The position numbers and the translations under genes are program-made. From the NCBI GenBank assembly GCA_037954235.1, contig JBBMOA010000019.1, positions 17,423,805-17,487,804 on the forward strand: DNA of 64,000 bases, in the 5' to 3' direction. The first letter of the stretch is position 1, and each line of letters starts with the position of its first letter. This stretch comes from Aulostomus chinensis (lineage: Eukaryota; Chordata; Actinopteri; Syngnathiformes; Aulostomidae). Below the pieces are notes generated by a model, which made no database searches, was not told the origin of the DNA, and saw only the letters and a list, made by a program, of their open reading frames with translations. Positions 35,171-47,225 of the stretch are shown here, one piece after another.

Positions 35171-38100
35171 GCACGTGCTTTTTCTCCAGCACGGTTGCAC
35201 CCCTGCAGGGTTTCTACTGGTGGTAGTGAGAACAGAGGAAGGCTGGGTGTATGCAGGAGGCTTCAGATATGGAGGGTAGCGTTCTTATGGGTGTGAAAGG
35301 ATGAATCGCTGCACCAGCTGGGGAGCAGTCACACCTGTAAATACTGTACATGCACATGAAAACCAATATTTAACTAGCAGAGTCACACAGTTACGCTGTT
35401 GTTCTTGATGTGGTTGTCATTGTCTCAGTGTGAAAGAGCAAACAAGAGTTTCTGTCTGAGTCTTTTCTGAAACCCCAGAAACTGCTGGTTGATTTAAGAC
35501 ATGTTTTGACTTCACAACAACAACGACAACAAAAAACAGGCGATAGGGGAAAAAAATGAGCTATCATTACCCATTTTTCTCAGCATGTTAGCTTTTTGTG
35601 TCAAGAGGGAATCACCGCACTACTTTTCGCACCAACATTCATGTGTCTGTGCAAGTTTTCTAAACACAGGAGAAGCTGCTAATACTGCCAGTTAACAGGT
35701 TTACCGTGTTTGTTCTTTTTCCCCTCGTGTGTCACTTTCAACATCACTAACAAGAGTGGACTGCTTGCTGCGGTGCAGTCTGGTAAAATTGATCTGCGTA
35801 GCCACCTCCATGTGCGGGCGTACATTGCAGACCTGGTCCTTCTTTGTCACATGAAAGGATTATTCCACTTTTATTGTTTTTGGCAGAGAAAGTTATATTG
35901 TTTATTGAAAAAGGGCTCAAGGCTTAGGCCACACATGTAGGGGACATGCTGATTGGAGGGTTTGGATTTTGGTGTTCCAATAAGCGCAGGCATGAAGGAT
36001 GGACGGTGCTTCTCCCTCATCAAAGTGCTGGACTGGTGGCTGAGAATTTTGTGAAAGTCCTGCGTGTCACAGAACTGTTCTGGGAATCAGTTTCATGATT
36101 GATCATTAGACTGGGACGGGACTGTGGGAGAGGAATCGTGATGTCATAGTCTTACACTGCCAAGAGTTAGTGGCAGCACTTCAAATACATCGATCTCTCC
36201 ACCCCAGTATCAACATTTACCGCCACATATTGATTTTCGGCTGTTGTTAGTATTTAAAAAGGCTGAAATCTTATTTCATAGAAGAGCTGTGTGCAGTGTA
36301 TTGATTCATCCATGGCCTTGCGCCGGCTGACCTGTCTGTTAATGGGCTGGCATCGCGTGCCATAGCACTGACTGGCACAGACTGTCCTTATTCACTGGTA
36401 TACCTGTGAGAAGTAAAGCTCCATGTCGTCACCGTACGCCAGGAGCCAGAGGAAGGAGCAGCAGCAGCTGCGCTCCTGGTGGTTGAACCAGGTGTTTTTA
36501 GCGAGAGGTCAAAATGTTTTTGTTTTTTAATTTATTTATTTGTCGTTTTAACCAAAACTAACTTTTCCTAAACCCTAACTTAGTGTTTTTTTTGTGCCTC
36601 CACCTAACCAGACCTTAAATACAGTGTTATCAAAACTATTGTAAAATATCATTTAGCTTGACATTTACATAGACCAGAGCGGCAGTCCACGGTACCCATG
36701 ACGACGACACCGGGGGGGCAGATTTGCTAGCAAGGTGACCAAAACCCTTGTGTGCTACCAGAAACAAACAAAGGAGAGTGAGTGCTTACTTTACTGGCAG
36801 ATATGAGCTCATGAAACCATGTAAAAGAACACAAAGTGATAGGATGTGGTAGGATAAGATCTGGGACGTACAAGGGGTTAAAATCCACTCCTCTGTCACC
36901 CTCTCCTACTCCCGGTGCCCTGTGACCTCAATGTGAGCAGAATAGTCATGTATATTGTGTTATAATCTGACTGGAATTCTAATCTGCAGGAAGACAAGAT
37001 CCCCCTTTGTTTGTTTCCTCTGTTACAGTTTGAATAAAGCCACCGTCCTTCCCTTTGCAAGTTCTTTCCAAAGACAAAAAAACCCCTATGAAGTGTCACC
37101 AAGTGTGCCAAGTGTCTCCCATTGAAGCCCAAACTTTTAACCATGTGATTGGTCTGCCTGGAGCAGCACTGTGTATTCTGAAGAACAGAAATGTCACCAA
37201 GCAAGAAAAACAGCAATCATCTCTGGCGTCGCTCTTTCCCTGCAGATTTCCCAGTTCTCTCTGAGGTCCAGGAAGTAATGAATAAACAAGAATACTATTA
37301 CATTCACTGCCCAGAGCTGAAGCACGTAGAACGGTGTGCTTCCACATGTCTGCCTCTGTCAGCTCTGTCTGGTGCGTGTATGACGAATCCCGTCCCCCGG
37401 GTGGGAGGTGGGGGGAGTCTGTCTAATCAGGATGCAGCATCTTCCATTATCTGTGGGTGTAAAACAAACAAAACCCACCTTGTGCTTGTATCTGTCCTGG
37501 TGGGGGGAGAGAGAGGGAGGCTATGATGGACGAGAGAGAGAGAAGAATGGAGAAAATAGGATGAGAAAAAAGTAATTGAAGCAGCTTGTAGCCCAGCGGT
37601 CTGGAAACTGTGTATTATTGCTTTTATGTTTCCTTCCATCTGCGCTTCCTCCTATGACACGTCCATGTTTTCTCCAATACACCCCCCCCCCCTCTCAGGT
37701 GCATTTAAGCTAATGTACCATTTAATGAAATAAGGGATAAAAAAAAAATCATGCATGGTCATCATGTCCTTGACCGTATCAGATATGTAAGTCATTGAAA
37801 CAATCTCATTACTTCCATCAGTGGTCAAGGCAGGAGTTACTCTGGTGAAACACCTGAACCAAAACCTTCCCACCGGTGTTAATGGTCACCTTTGACTCAA
37901 AAACCACCTTTGCAGACGCCTGTGGGGATCCAGGGCTGCACTAGTGGCGCCGAGGAGTAAAACACATTATTGTAATGGCTCTCGCAGCCTTTCAGCCCTG
38001 TTTTTGCTCCTTCTGGCTCTGAGATTAAACCAATTACCTTTGATTCCTTTTACTATAACAGATTTTCTTCGGGAAGGTGAAATCTCTTGTTGTAGAAGCT

Positions 38101-39414
38101 TGCGGTGTTTGGATAGTAGTGATAATGTGATGCAGGAAACTTCATGAATAAATACAACAAGCAACGGTACCCACAAAAGAGGGACAAAAATCTCCCTCAG
38201 CTAATATTGTATTCTGAAGTATTTTGTGTCTTTTGAATTTTAAAGATTAACATTTTGTATTTATTTATTTTCTGATGGGAAAACAAAGGTGTTGCATATT
38301 TACATATTGCAAACTGTGTCCTCTACTGCAAGAAAATACCAGTATCCTTTTTCAGGGAAATCTTTAGTCCCGTAACTCAGAAATATTAACTTGAAATGTT
38401 GGGGTTCTTCAAATGAAATGTATTTACTTTACCATACACTGATACAAATCTAGACGTCAGCAGATGGTGTCGATGAACTCTCTTGCCATTCAGCATGCTA
38501 AATTGAAAAGATAACTAGCTAGCAAACGGCAGTACAAACTATATAAAGACGTTTTATCTGCTAGTTAACTTGAATGTCTCGGATTAGTTATATTTAGCTG
38601 AGTAATATCAAAACATCCCTGCCCTGATGGAGTCATTTTGGTGTGGTCTCAAAAGCCCCCGCACTTACATGTAAGATGCTAATAATTTGAACCTGTATGG
38701 TTAAAAACTGTTAGGATTTAAAAAAAAAAAACTAAAATGTTCCCTTTATTGCCATGAATTCCCTTTATTTCTCTTATATTCAGCGTGTTATTTCCATGCA
38801 GGTTGTCCAACTCTATTGCAAAAAAAAAAAAAAAAAACACTTCCCAAGCGAAATATGTGAAAGCTCTCTCACCCCTCGAGATGCCCAGCTAGTATTAGGA
38901 CTGCAGCTTCTGCCTCAGCACCCAGAGATACACAGATGAAACCAGCTGACTCACTACTGAGAGCGAATTTACGCCAGGAGGCTGCACGCACTTGAACATG
39001 CTCTTGTCACAATACAATCCATCTTTCATGCCATCTGCATAATTCATCTCATCGTGACCGGCTTTGGTCGTCCCTACTGGAGGCTGGAAGGTTCAAGGGA
39101 ATGATGGGTGGAGGAGTTTGGCTTCGCTTCGACTCATTTAGCTGAGGTCTAAAGAGCAGGGTCTGGCTGTAACCTCACGTGAAGGTAGATCCCAATACTT
39201 GAGTGTTAGAAAGAACCTTCCTGGCTCAAATGTGGGAAAATCAGCAACTGCGTCTGAGTTTGCTGTCCCTCATTACCCACTGATACAACCAGATAATAGT
39301 TGCTGACATGTCTGGATACTGACCCAATGGAGGGACTGAATAACTACGTTTACCTTGAAGAGAAAAAGCTATCTGTGACCAAAGCAAAGACAAAAAATGT
39401 CTTTGTCGTAGTAG
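35171..39414. other. non-coding sequence, weak repeat hints only
   Basis: About 36545-36640 has a 'AACCAAAACTAACTTTTCC...CTAACC' phrase that resembles a dispersed fish repeat, family unknown. Poly-C at 37682-37692, GA-rich tract at 37500-37570, A-run at 38820-38837. No exon or regulatory block stands out. Confidence 0.4.
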
Positions 39415-39549
39415 TGCCCTGCGACAGACTGGCGACCAGTCCAGGGTGTAACCCCGCCTCTCGCCCAATGTCAGCTGGGATAGGCTCCAGCCCCCCCCCT
39501 CCAACCCTTAACAGATAGGCAGTATAGAAAATGGATGGATGGATGGATA
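39415..39549 (+). mobile_element. SINE 3' tail, 5'-truncated copy
   Basis: Starts at about CCCTGCGACAGACTGGCGACC and contains the CCGCCTCTCGCCCAATGTC and GGGATAGGCTCCAG segments, then CAGTATAGAAAATGG and (ATGG)4. It lacks the tRNA-like head present in the copies at 18.5 and 56.2 kb, as expected for a 5'-truncated retroposition product. Minus-strand frames here are its antisense translation. Confidence 0.85.
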
Positions 39550-40216
39550 GTAGCAGTAGCAGCAGCTTACTTGAGCAGGAGAGGTGGACCTCGTAGCGCC
39601 TGAGGCAGATATTCTTAGACCTGTATAAATAGAAAAGGTTATACTCTCTGTTAATGACGCTCATTGAGTGAAACGACTTCTTCCCTGGATGAGGCCATTA
39701 TCGCGTCACTTCCTCTGTGCAGACTACACACACTAACTTGTTGACCCTCTCTGAGCTTCGTGGTTTCCTTCATGCCCGCTGGTTTTAGGAGCAGTGGTTT
39801 CAGAGGACTCTGTTGGTGTGTCTGGCCCACTTTGTGCTGGATTAACGTCTGTTGCGGTTGCCAGATCTGTCTGCTGGTGTCATGTCAGCGGCCTCATGAC
39901 CAGATTGCTTCATCCTGAGTGCTCTTAGAAGCTTTTGTCCCCTGCAGCAGTGATATACTTATTGAATACGTGTGTGAGCACACACTGACACAGAGAAATC
40001 CATTTGTAGTTTCCTGCTTGGGTAAGACTGAATAGATGAAAGGTGCATTTCTCCTTGTTGTGATGTGGTTGTTTTCTTCAGACGCTGAATGAAGATACTG
40101 GTTATAGCCTCGGGCCTGAGTGGCCAGCAACCTCCCCATCACTGGCACGGCCGCTTGTCAGAATTTCCCTCATCCAGAGTTATTGAGAGTGTCACTGTCT
40201 CTTTCTGTTTGTGTTC

Positions 40217-40218
<2 letters not shown>
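39550..40218. other. non-coding sequence, nothing recognised
   Basis: AGC/AGT triplet run just after the SINE tail (39548-39566); otherwise unique. Confidence 0.45.

Positions 40219-40257
<39 letters not shown>
40219..40257. repeat. (GT)n microsatellite
   Basis: About 18 GT units. Confidence 0.97.
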
Positions 40258-40258
<1 letters not shown>

Positions 40259-40320
40259 CATGTGCATGTATGTTTGTAGGCCTGCGTGTTAATGTGTGCT
40301 TATGGCAACTTTTGTCCTTG

Positions 40321-40383
40321 TGTGTGCATGTGTGTGTGTGTGTGTGTGTGCACGCGTGTGCACGCGTGTGTGCACGCGCATGC

Positions 40384-40426
<43 letters not shown>
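40321..40426. repeat. compound (GT)n/(GC) alternating tract
   Basis: GT arrays flank a central segment (about 40350-40390) of CACGCGTGTG, GCACGCGCATGCG type, alternating purine and pyrimidine throughout, so it is a good Z-DNA former. Confidence 0.95.
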
Positions 40427-40429
<3 letters not shown>

Positions 40430-40539
40430 ACATTTGCGTGCCACTGTCCTGTCCACTCAATATTGTTGTGATTTGACTTTGCATCTAAGTGACAGACAGG
40501 TCAGTGCCGTCCCATCAATAATAAAACCTCACTGTCAAC

Positions 40540-41070
40540 CTCAATTGTTCAGTGTGCGGGAGCCACCCTCTCCGTGACACTCCCGACACCAGTAACGCCA
40601 TTAAGGTGGCAGAGTTGAAGCGCAGGATATTGCTCTGTGCTCACGTGTGTGCTTGATTTATTATTTGGGATTTTGAGAAAGATATGGAATGGCATGTTCC
40701 AGTGGCAGATAGAAGGTGTGCTCAATAAAACTGCAGCCAGCGTTCGTACACCAATAGGAATAGAAAGAATTTGAATGCATCCGATGCAAGAAGCTGCATT
40801 TGAAGCATTAAAGTGTAGAATGTCTATTTCATGAGAGAGCTTTCTAACCAACAGGAGGTCATTTTCTCCTGGTGGCCGTGCTGCAGAGACTCTTAAATAA
40901 TTGAGACATGTACACCTCTTTATTGCTCTTAAATGGTACAGCGGAAGAGGCGAGATGTTGAGAAAATGGCCGCAGCTGTTCTCATGCCCTCTAATGGCAC
41001 TGGCCTTATGGGAAAAAAAAGCACGATTTAGCCATGAAATTACACAGGTGGGGTGAGTGCAGTGCTTTTC
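40540..41070. promoter_or_regulatory. candidate conserved non-coding element
   Basis: About 530 bases of complex sequence between a microsatellite cluster and unique DNA. Features: CGCCATTAAGG near 40598, TTGATTTATTATTTGGG near 40652-40668, TTAAATAATTGAG near 40892, CCTCTAATGGC near 40988, CATGAAATTACAC near 41033. A 175-codon minus-strand frame (40549-41076) covers the same block, but its translation has no domain, and a frame of that length is expected about once by chance in a window this size. Regulatory DNA is the likelier reading; an unrecognised exon is the alternative. Confidence 0.33.
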
Positions 41071-42249
41071 CTCCATCTCTACAAATAAAACTCAATGGAT
41101 TTCTCTAGTTTGAAAGTCTGGTTTAAAAATCCCTCCAATCTGACTGTAGGGAGAAACAAAGCGAGTGACAGCGTGGTGAAGCCGCTGTCCTGTTCGTGTT
41201 CCTCTAAAGCAGTGTCAGGTGAAAAGGTGAGAGAAGGCTGGGTCCTGTTGAGTGTCATTCCATTGTCATTTTGGAAGGTGACTCTCGTAGGATTATTAGA
41301 GAGGCCACTTTGGGGTTAACAACCGTGCCTTTAATGGATTTCATTCTTTTGGTTTTTGATTTTACAGACTTCACTGCACTGCTCAGAACAATCAAAGGCA
41401 AACTAGGTGATAAAGCGTAATAGATAGAGGGATAGTTCGTAAAGTCAGAGTCCAGAACAATTTCACATCAAGCGGCCAAGCGAATGGATCCATCGTTTGT
41501 AGCTCTGTAAGTTTAACGTCGTCGGCCATCCTTGAAGTTTGAAGTGCGCCTGTATTCTGCCCAAAATGGTAACATGGGTGAGAGCTGGAAGAGAAGAAAA
41601 AAACTGCTATTAACTAAAATACGTTGTATTGATAAAATTAAAGGCACTTAATAGTTGTCATTATAATACCTATGTTTTGAAATCCTGGCTTCAGTTTAGG
41701 GGCGTGTTGAAGACGATATACTCACCCGTTCTGTAGATCGTTGCGTTTCTGATAGCTACATATATTTTTTGAGCCCCGGCCTCTCACTCTCACGTGTTCA
41801 TTGTCCCAACCAGTGACCTCTTAAAATAATGCAACGATGTCCTTTTAATTTCAGTTGTAACGGGGAAGTAGCATGACATTGTTAAACAGTTGTAAAACCT
41901 CAGACGGAGAAGCTTGGGCTGAATGACTGTGGTCACATGGAGACACGTCTTTGCTCTAAACCATGACCACGATCTAAACATCTGCGTTTTTACTCGACTT
42001 TGCCAAAAAAGAAAACCCGAGTTTGATTTGTTGTTGAAAGACATTTAAAAAAAACCCAAAACAAAACAGTTTTTGGTTGGTTTCTCTCCATGCAATTATA
42101 GAAGAATCTGTATCTGTCAGAGCGGGTTGAGACTGAATGTGTGTATTGTTGGATGTTCACACAGTGCAGAAGAGTTCTTTGGTATTCAGCGTGCAAATAA
42201 AAAAACACAAACATTCCTCTACTGTATCTTCTTGCTGAGTGTTGACTGA
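41071..42249. other. non-coding sequence, nothing recognised
   Basis: Unique DNA with A-rich runs near 41597 and 42047-42060. Confidence 0.45.
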
Positions 42250-42283
42250 CCCCCCCCCCCCCCACCACCACCACCACCACCAC
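42250..42283. repeat. poly-C then (CCA)n repeat
   Basis: Fourteen C lead into seven CCA units. The 131-codon minus-strand frame here is its Val/Gly-rich translation plus flanks. Confidence 0.95.
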
Positions 42284-42430
42284 GCATCTCTGCATCACAA
42301 ATCCTTGTTTCTGTGTCCTCCCCTCCCCCCTTATCCCAATGCTGCCCCCGGTGAGAGATGTTGGATTGAGAACCATAATGAGCATCTTTTTGCTGCTGTC
42401 TGAGGTGTGTGATGTGGCGCTGGTGTCGGG

Positions 42431-42432
<2 letters not shown>

Positions 42433-42473
<41 letters not shown>
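42433..42473. repeat. (CT)n microsatellite
   Basis: About 20 CT units. Confidence 0.98.
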
Positions 42474-42474
<1 letters not shown>

Positions 42475-43740
42475 GACGTCTGTGTGCAGGATAAAGGGAT
42501 TCCTCCCTACAAGGTTTCCAACTGCCATGAGGGGCTGGCAGTGTTTCAGACCTCCCTCACTGAGGTCCTGTGGCCATCGACACCAACATGAGAACATTGT
42601 TTTATTTTTATTTTTTTACTTTTAGTGAGAAAGAAAAGAGAGCCTGTTTAATGAGTTAACAATTTGGCTTGTCGTGTCTCAGTCACGTTTGAAGGCTATT
42701 TGATGCATTGCTGCACGTTGCTTGAATCAGACTCTTCGATTCCCTCAGAGCAAAGCCGAGTTGTTGTTCTCAGCATTAGAAGCGTGGCAGTTGGTGAGAC
42801 GAGAACATGTGTCTGGCAGCAGCAGGTACGACAGCCGGAAATCTCCAGATTTAACGTCTGCTTCTACATCTGAGGGAGCACGATGTTAAAACCTGGCTGC
42901 TGCTGCTGCTGCTGCTGCTTTTTATTGACTGCACTTGATACTGAGAAATGTTTAAATGGTTGGTGGCATTTTAAAATATCAAGGAGACAAGATAATTCCT
43001 CCAAGATCACTGGTTAAAATCCCTCTTTCAGTGGAAGAAGTGAGCTTGCCTCTGTAAAATTGAAGGGCGTTTTCACACCTGCTTATCCATGAGCTTTTTC
43101 TAGAGCTGACGTAGCGAGTAGATACGTGTGAGAGCTGTAATTGATGTGGTTCAATGAGACTGGTGCAGCAATTAAGGAGGACTATACTCTGGTTGTCATG
43201 TATACCATTTGTGCAGCTGGAGCTGGCAGGTAGACCCTGGACATGCTCGACAGACACCTTCGGGCAAATTGGGGTCCCTATATCACTTAACTTGCGCTTT
43301 TTTTTTTGGAAGCTGGAGGACCTGGAGAGCACCCACACAGGCTCGGGTAGAACATGCAAACTTCACACAGAGAGACCTGGCTGGGCGGTGGGACACGTGC
43401 TTAGGACTGCAACACCACGCTGCACTTGCGCAAAGCATGTTTTTCTTCAGCGAGCTCACCTTGGTGGTGAGAATACTTCCTGCTTGCTCCCATGCAAGAC
43501 CCAGATATTAATGGGTCAAAGTTACAAGGAGCAGCATTGAAATACCAACAGTTGTTTGCTCACACTTGTTCAAACTGATCTGATTCCTGATCATTTCCTT
43601 TAGAGATATTTCAGTTTCAATAACTCTTTTGCTTGGTTATGAAAGGGACATTTTTCCTAATACTTCAAGTTGTCCCAAGTTGACTCTCTAGTAAAAATAT
43701 ATATACAATTATGAGAGTTGCTCTGAACCACTTGTCCTTC
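42474..43740. other. non-coding sequence, nothing recognised
   Basis: Contains (GCT)7 at about 42897-42919. Frames at 42979-43540 of 100-128 codons on both strands lack domains. Confidence 0.42.
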
Positions 43741-43863
43741 AAGGTCATCCATCCATCCATCCATCCATCCATCCATCCATCCATCCATCCATCCATCCAT
43801 CCATCCATCCATCCATTTTCTATACCACCTACCCGTTAATAAGATGTTGCTAAGGTCATCCAT
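43741..43863 (-). mobile_element. SINE tail with expanded (CATC)n, flanked by target duplication
   Basis: Antisense of the SINE 3' end: an (ATCC)n array (43746-43816), then ATTTTCTATACCACCTACC, the complement of the GGTATAGAAAATGG end of the other copies. The 12-mer AAGGTCATCCAT occurs at 43741-43752 and again at 43852-43863, as a target-site duplication would. The left copy partly merges with the repeat, so the informative part is AAGGTCATC. Most of the SINE body is missing (5' truncation). It sits inside or at the edge of a LINE fragment. Confidence 0.75.
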
Positions 43864-44113
43864 GTTTTTATTTCCTCTAGACAGGCCTCCAGTTTAGTCA
43901 GCTGATTTGTTTCATGTCGATGCATTGAGAAGTACAGCTGCGTGTCGTCTGCATAACAGTGACTGGTCCAAGCACAGACCCTTGTGGAACACCATAGCTG
44001 ACTGTAGTGGTCTCAGAGGGACTATCTAAGTGAGTACGAACTGAGATCGACCTAGTAAACCTGAACCAATTAAAACAAACCTGGCATCTTTTTATAGTGT
44101 TGAAGTTGGACAC
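43857..44113 (-). mobile_element. L2/Rex1-like LINE reverse-transcriptase fragment
   Basis: Minus-strand translation contains SISVRTHLDSPS and then the RT motif YGVPQGSVLGP (about 43975-44025). After a frame change comes HCYADDTQLYFSM (about 43925-43965) and QLTKLEACLEEIKTWM (about 43866-43915). GVPQGSVLGP and YADD are catalytic RT motifs of the CR1/L2/Rex1 group. The roughly 20 residues normally between them are missing, so the copy is internally deleted and frameshifted. Clade call is from motif wording; the exact family is uncertain. Confidence 0.85.
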
Positions 44114-46929
44114 TTGAGGGATCCCGGGGTTGCAGTGAGCAGCTTGTTTGTGCTGTTTTAGAAGGTAGAAATCCAGTGAAGAGCTCAGAGTTTTGCTGAG
44201 CTGACTAATGATACCGTAAGTTCAGTACAATGACCCATCGACCAGCAGGACTGTTGGTTTTGTACAATGAGGCTGTGCGCGTTTGCTGTATGATGAGCTA
44301 TACACTGTTTATTGATCAAACAGAATGATTAGAATTCCAAGACCCAGAGCAGTACGGGATGTGTGGTGAATGGATTTTTCTGTTTGAAGAGCTTATCATA
44401 ATGCCCTTGGCCTGTTATATCTGCTCCAACTCAAGTGTATGTCATTACTGTCCAAGGATTATTATTTCCATGTAGTAACAACAGGAGGGATTGTAGTCTG
44501 CTCACAGTGGAGCCATTGTTAGCGAGCGGCAGGCAACCAAACCAAATATGCATGAAATTAAACACAAACACAGAATATTATCAGATTACTTGTTTATTGT
44601 TCTCTCTTAAATGTGTTTTCGTGATGGTGTCTGGCACATGAAGCATTCTGAGGTTGTCCTGTTACTCTTTGTTCTGTTCTTACCTGCTTTGTCTGCTCTG
44701 CCTCTTCTCTCCCGCAACAAGGGGAAACAAACCTGGAGCTCCCTCAGCCAGAGTATGACTGTTCTCACGACATGGTCTCAGGGTTAGGACGGGATTACAA
44801 ATACATATAACATGTCACACTTAAGGATGTGTCGAGTATCACTTCTGTGCAATCTTAACTTTCTTTTTTTAACACCTCGTAAACTTCCACTGTGAAGAGA
44901 CGATGGATGTGTCTTCCAACATGGCGACGAAGTACAAACAAACTATCCTGTCTATCTCATTTTGCTACCCATTTTGCATGAGAAAAAGCCATGCAGTAAC
45001 TGAATCTTCATTCATGTTGTAACAGACTGTAACATACGTGGTTGTGACAGACAATAGTAGACACAGGTTTCGGGTCATTGCGAACGCATCTGTCTCCCTC
45101 GCTAAAGTCCTGACAGAGAGGTCAACTCAGTCCCACGCCCGCCGACGCCATGCTGAACATTTCAGCTGAGCTTAGCAAATCACAGCAATTACAACAGCAA
45201 TCAAATCCTTTTTAGCGAAAAGTCCAATATCTTGCTATCAGTTTGAAAGTGCTGTGTTTAAGGAGGGGTTTGGTTCAGGCACAAAAAGCACTTACTGAAA
45301 TATGTTTGATGGCACGTAGAAAGCACAAGATGTGTCATGGTAGTTCACCAAATGACTGAAGAATGGCATGAATGCTAATTCATACGCCTTTTAGTGATCC
45401 TCGCCTGAACACACTGCAAGTGAATCCGATGTATTTCTGTACACACTTGTTCTGACATATCAAGGAAATTTATTTCTATAATCATGGTTAAGACAAATTA
45501 TAAACATTGTCTTTCGCAAACACCAAGCACATCATTCTTCTCCTTTTAGGAGCTGCCGCCCCACCCAGTCAGCCTGTGGTGAATCCCTTTAGAAACCTTT
45601 CCCTCCGTTGCACTCGTGCGTGCTCGTATGGAAATGTACAAGCAGACATGCTGTCACGCAGTTATGCTGGAGTGCACACACATGCAGAGATGCAAAAACA
45701 GCATAAATAAAAGGTTTCCATTTCCTGATGGATAGCAAGTGTTTGCATTGTGACCACAAACACTGTGTGAAGCTTCAGATTCCTGCGAATCTCCTTACCA
45801 AACTCTGCTTAACCTGCTAGTGTCTAAGTGGTAACGCGCCCCCCCCCCCCCCCACCTCGCAAACAAACACCCATCAAACTGAGTGTGGCAGATATAGTAG
45901 ATGCTGTATTTCTTTTTGCAGCCGCTGAATGGAGGTGGATGGAAGTCTTTGCTGAACTTCTTCCAATTAGTCCAGACATGGAGTAGCTGTCGCGTCGGAG
46001 TAAGCAACTGTCTTAGCAAAACTAACAAGAACCCACAATTATTTGGGTGCTGTTTTTTTAGTGCCGTACGCTTTGCAAGTCAGTGTTTTTTGTCCAAATT
46101 CTTTGAGGAAGTATCTAAGAGGCTCTTTTTTTCTCCAGACTGGAGGGAGGTGTCTTGTTTTAATCCAGTTTTGGTCACACAGTGTATGATGTGACTTAGA
46201 GAGTGACGACCACACACTCAATATCTGAGGGACTTCTGAAATAAAGATGAGCTGAAATCAACCATACGTTCAAGAAAGATGAGATAATATGATAATTACA
46301 GATAATTACACTAAGTCCTCTCAAACCAGGGTGTGAATGACAGTGTTGGCGGGAGCTCTATATTATGGTGGGCACTGCTACCGAACATGTCTCATGTGGC
46401 CGTGTGGTGATTCTCTTTGCCTTCAGTTAAGTGATATGGTGGCTCAGAGGTTTGCGTTTTGTCTCGTAGTGGTGCTTCACTTTGACGCTTTTAATAATTG
46501 AGACACTTTGATCTGCCTGTGAAATGGAATGAATACAGAGTCGGTCCATTCTGCATTAAAGGTTCTCTTTGCTGGCGTCTTTTCGCTTCCTGGATATGTC
46601 AGAATATTGTTGCCATCACAGTGTGTGGTTTGACTCTCCTGCTCTGATAGCACAGCTTTGATTGGTTGAGTGTGGTGGCATTTGAGCCGAGCTTGCAACC
46701 GGTGCACCTGACACACTTAACCACTGCTGTAAATCTGGAAAAGCTGTATATATATAATATTCCATTAGATTTTTGGGAATGGATCTCAATTATTTGTTAC
46801 GGTTACAGTACGATGTGATGCGAACCACTTTATTTTCCCTGCAGCTCAGTGTGTCTTGTACTCAAATGCTGCCTCCACAGTTCTAGATTAGTGCCCTCAA
46901 TGTCCCAAAGTGGGCTTGTGGGGGACCAA
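44114..46929. other. non-coding sequence, nothing firmly recognised
   Basis: Poly-C at 45839-45853. An acceptor-like TTCTTCTCCTTTTAG at 45535-45549 opens a 53-codon frame, listed as a finding. A short TA-rich palindromic run lies near 46746. No transposon family recognised upstream of the LINE fragment. Confidence 0.4.
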
Positions 46930-47225
46930 GCATCTCTTTGCTCCCCAGTGATTCATGTCATGGCTGAAAGAAATATCTGATGATTGATTATTTAATGAAT
47001 AGCCGATGCAGACATGAATTAGAGAAATATTGGATCAGCTCTCGCCTACTTTAGCGATCCTTGAATGCTGCGGTGGATGGACCTCATTGCATAACAATGA
47101 GGGTGAGTCTTGTTCAGGCCCCTCAGCCTGCAACAGACAGGAGGAGGTTGTTACCTGGACAAGCAGCTGGATGTCTGTGGAATCTTTTTAGCCTGTTCAC
47201 GTCAGAATGAATCTTAGAAACAGTG
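46930..47225. promoter_or_regulatory. candidate enhancer with SOX-OCT and PBX-HOX-like sites
   Basis: Complex sequence containing TGATTGATTATTTAATGAATAG at 46981-47002, which begins with a PBX-HOX-type TGATTGAT. It also contains CATTGCATAACAATG at 47085-47099, whose reverse complement CATTGTTATGCAATG closely follows the SOX2-POU5F1 type composite motif CATTGTTATGCAAAT. Further words: GACATGAATTAG near 47012 and AGCAGCTGGATG near 47162. No open frame spans it. Known biology: SOX-POU composites mark neural and pluripotency enhancers in vertebrates. That this one is functional is inference. Confidence 0.48.

Noticed and set aside
43746..43816. CRISPR-like or structured tandem array
   Set aside because: A plain tetranucleotide repeat derived from a retroposon tail, with no spacers.
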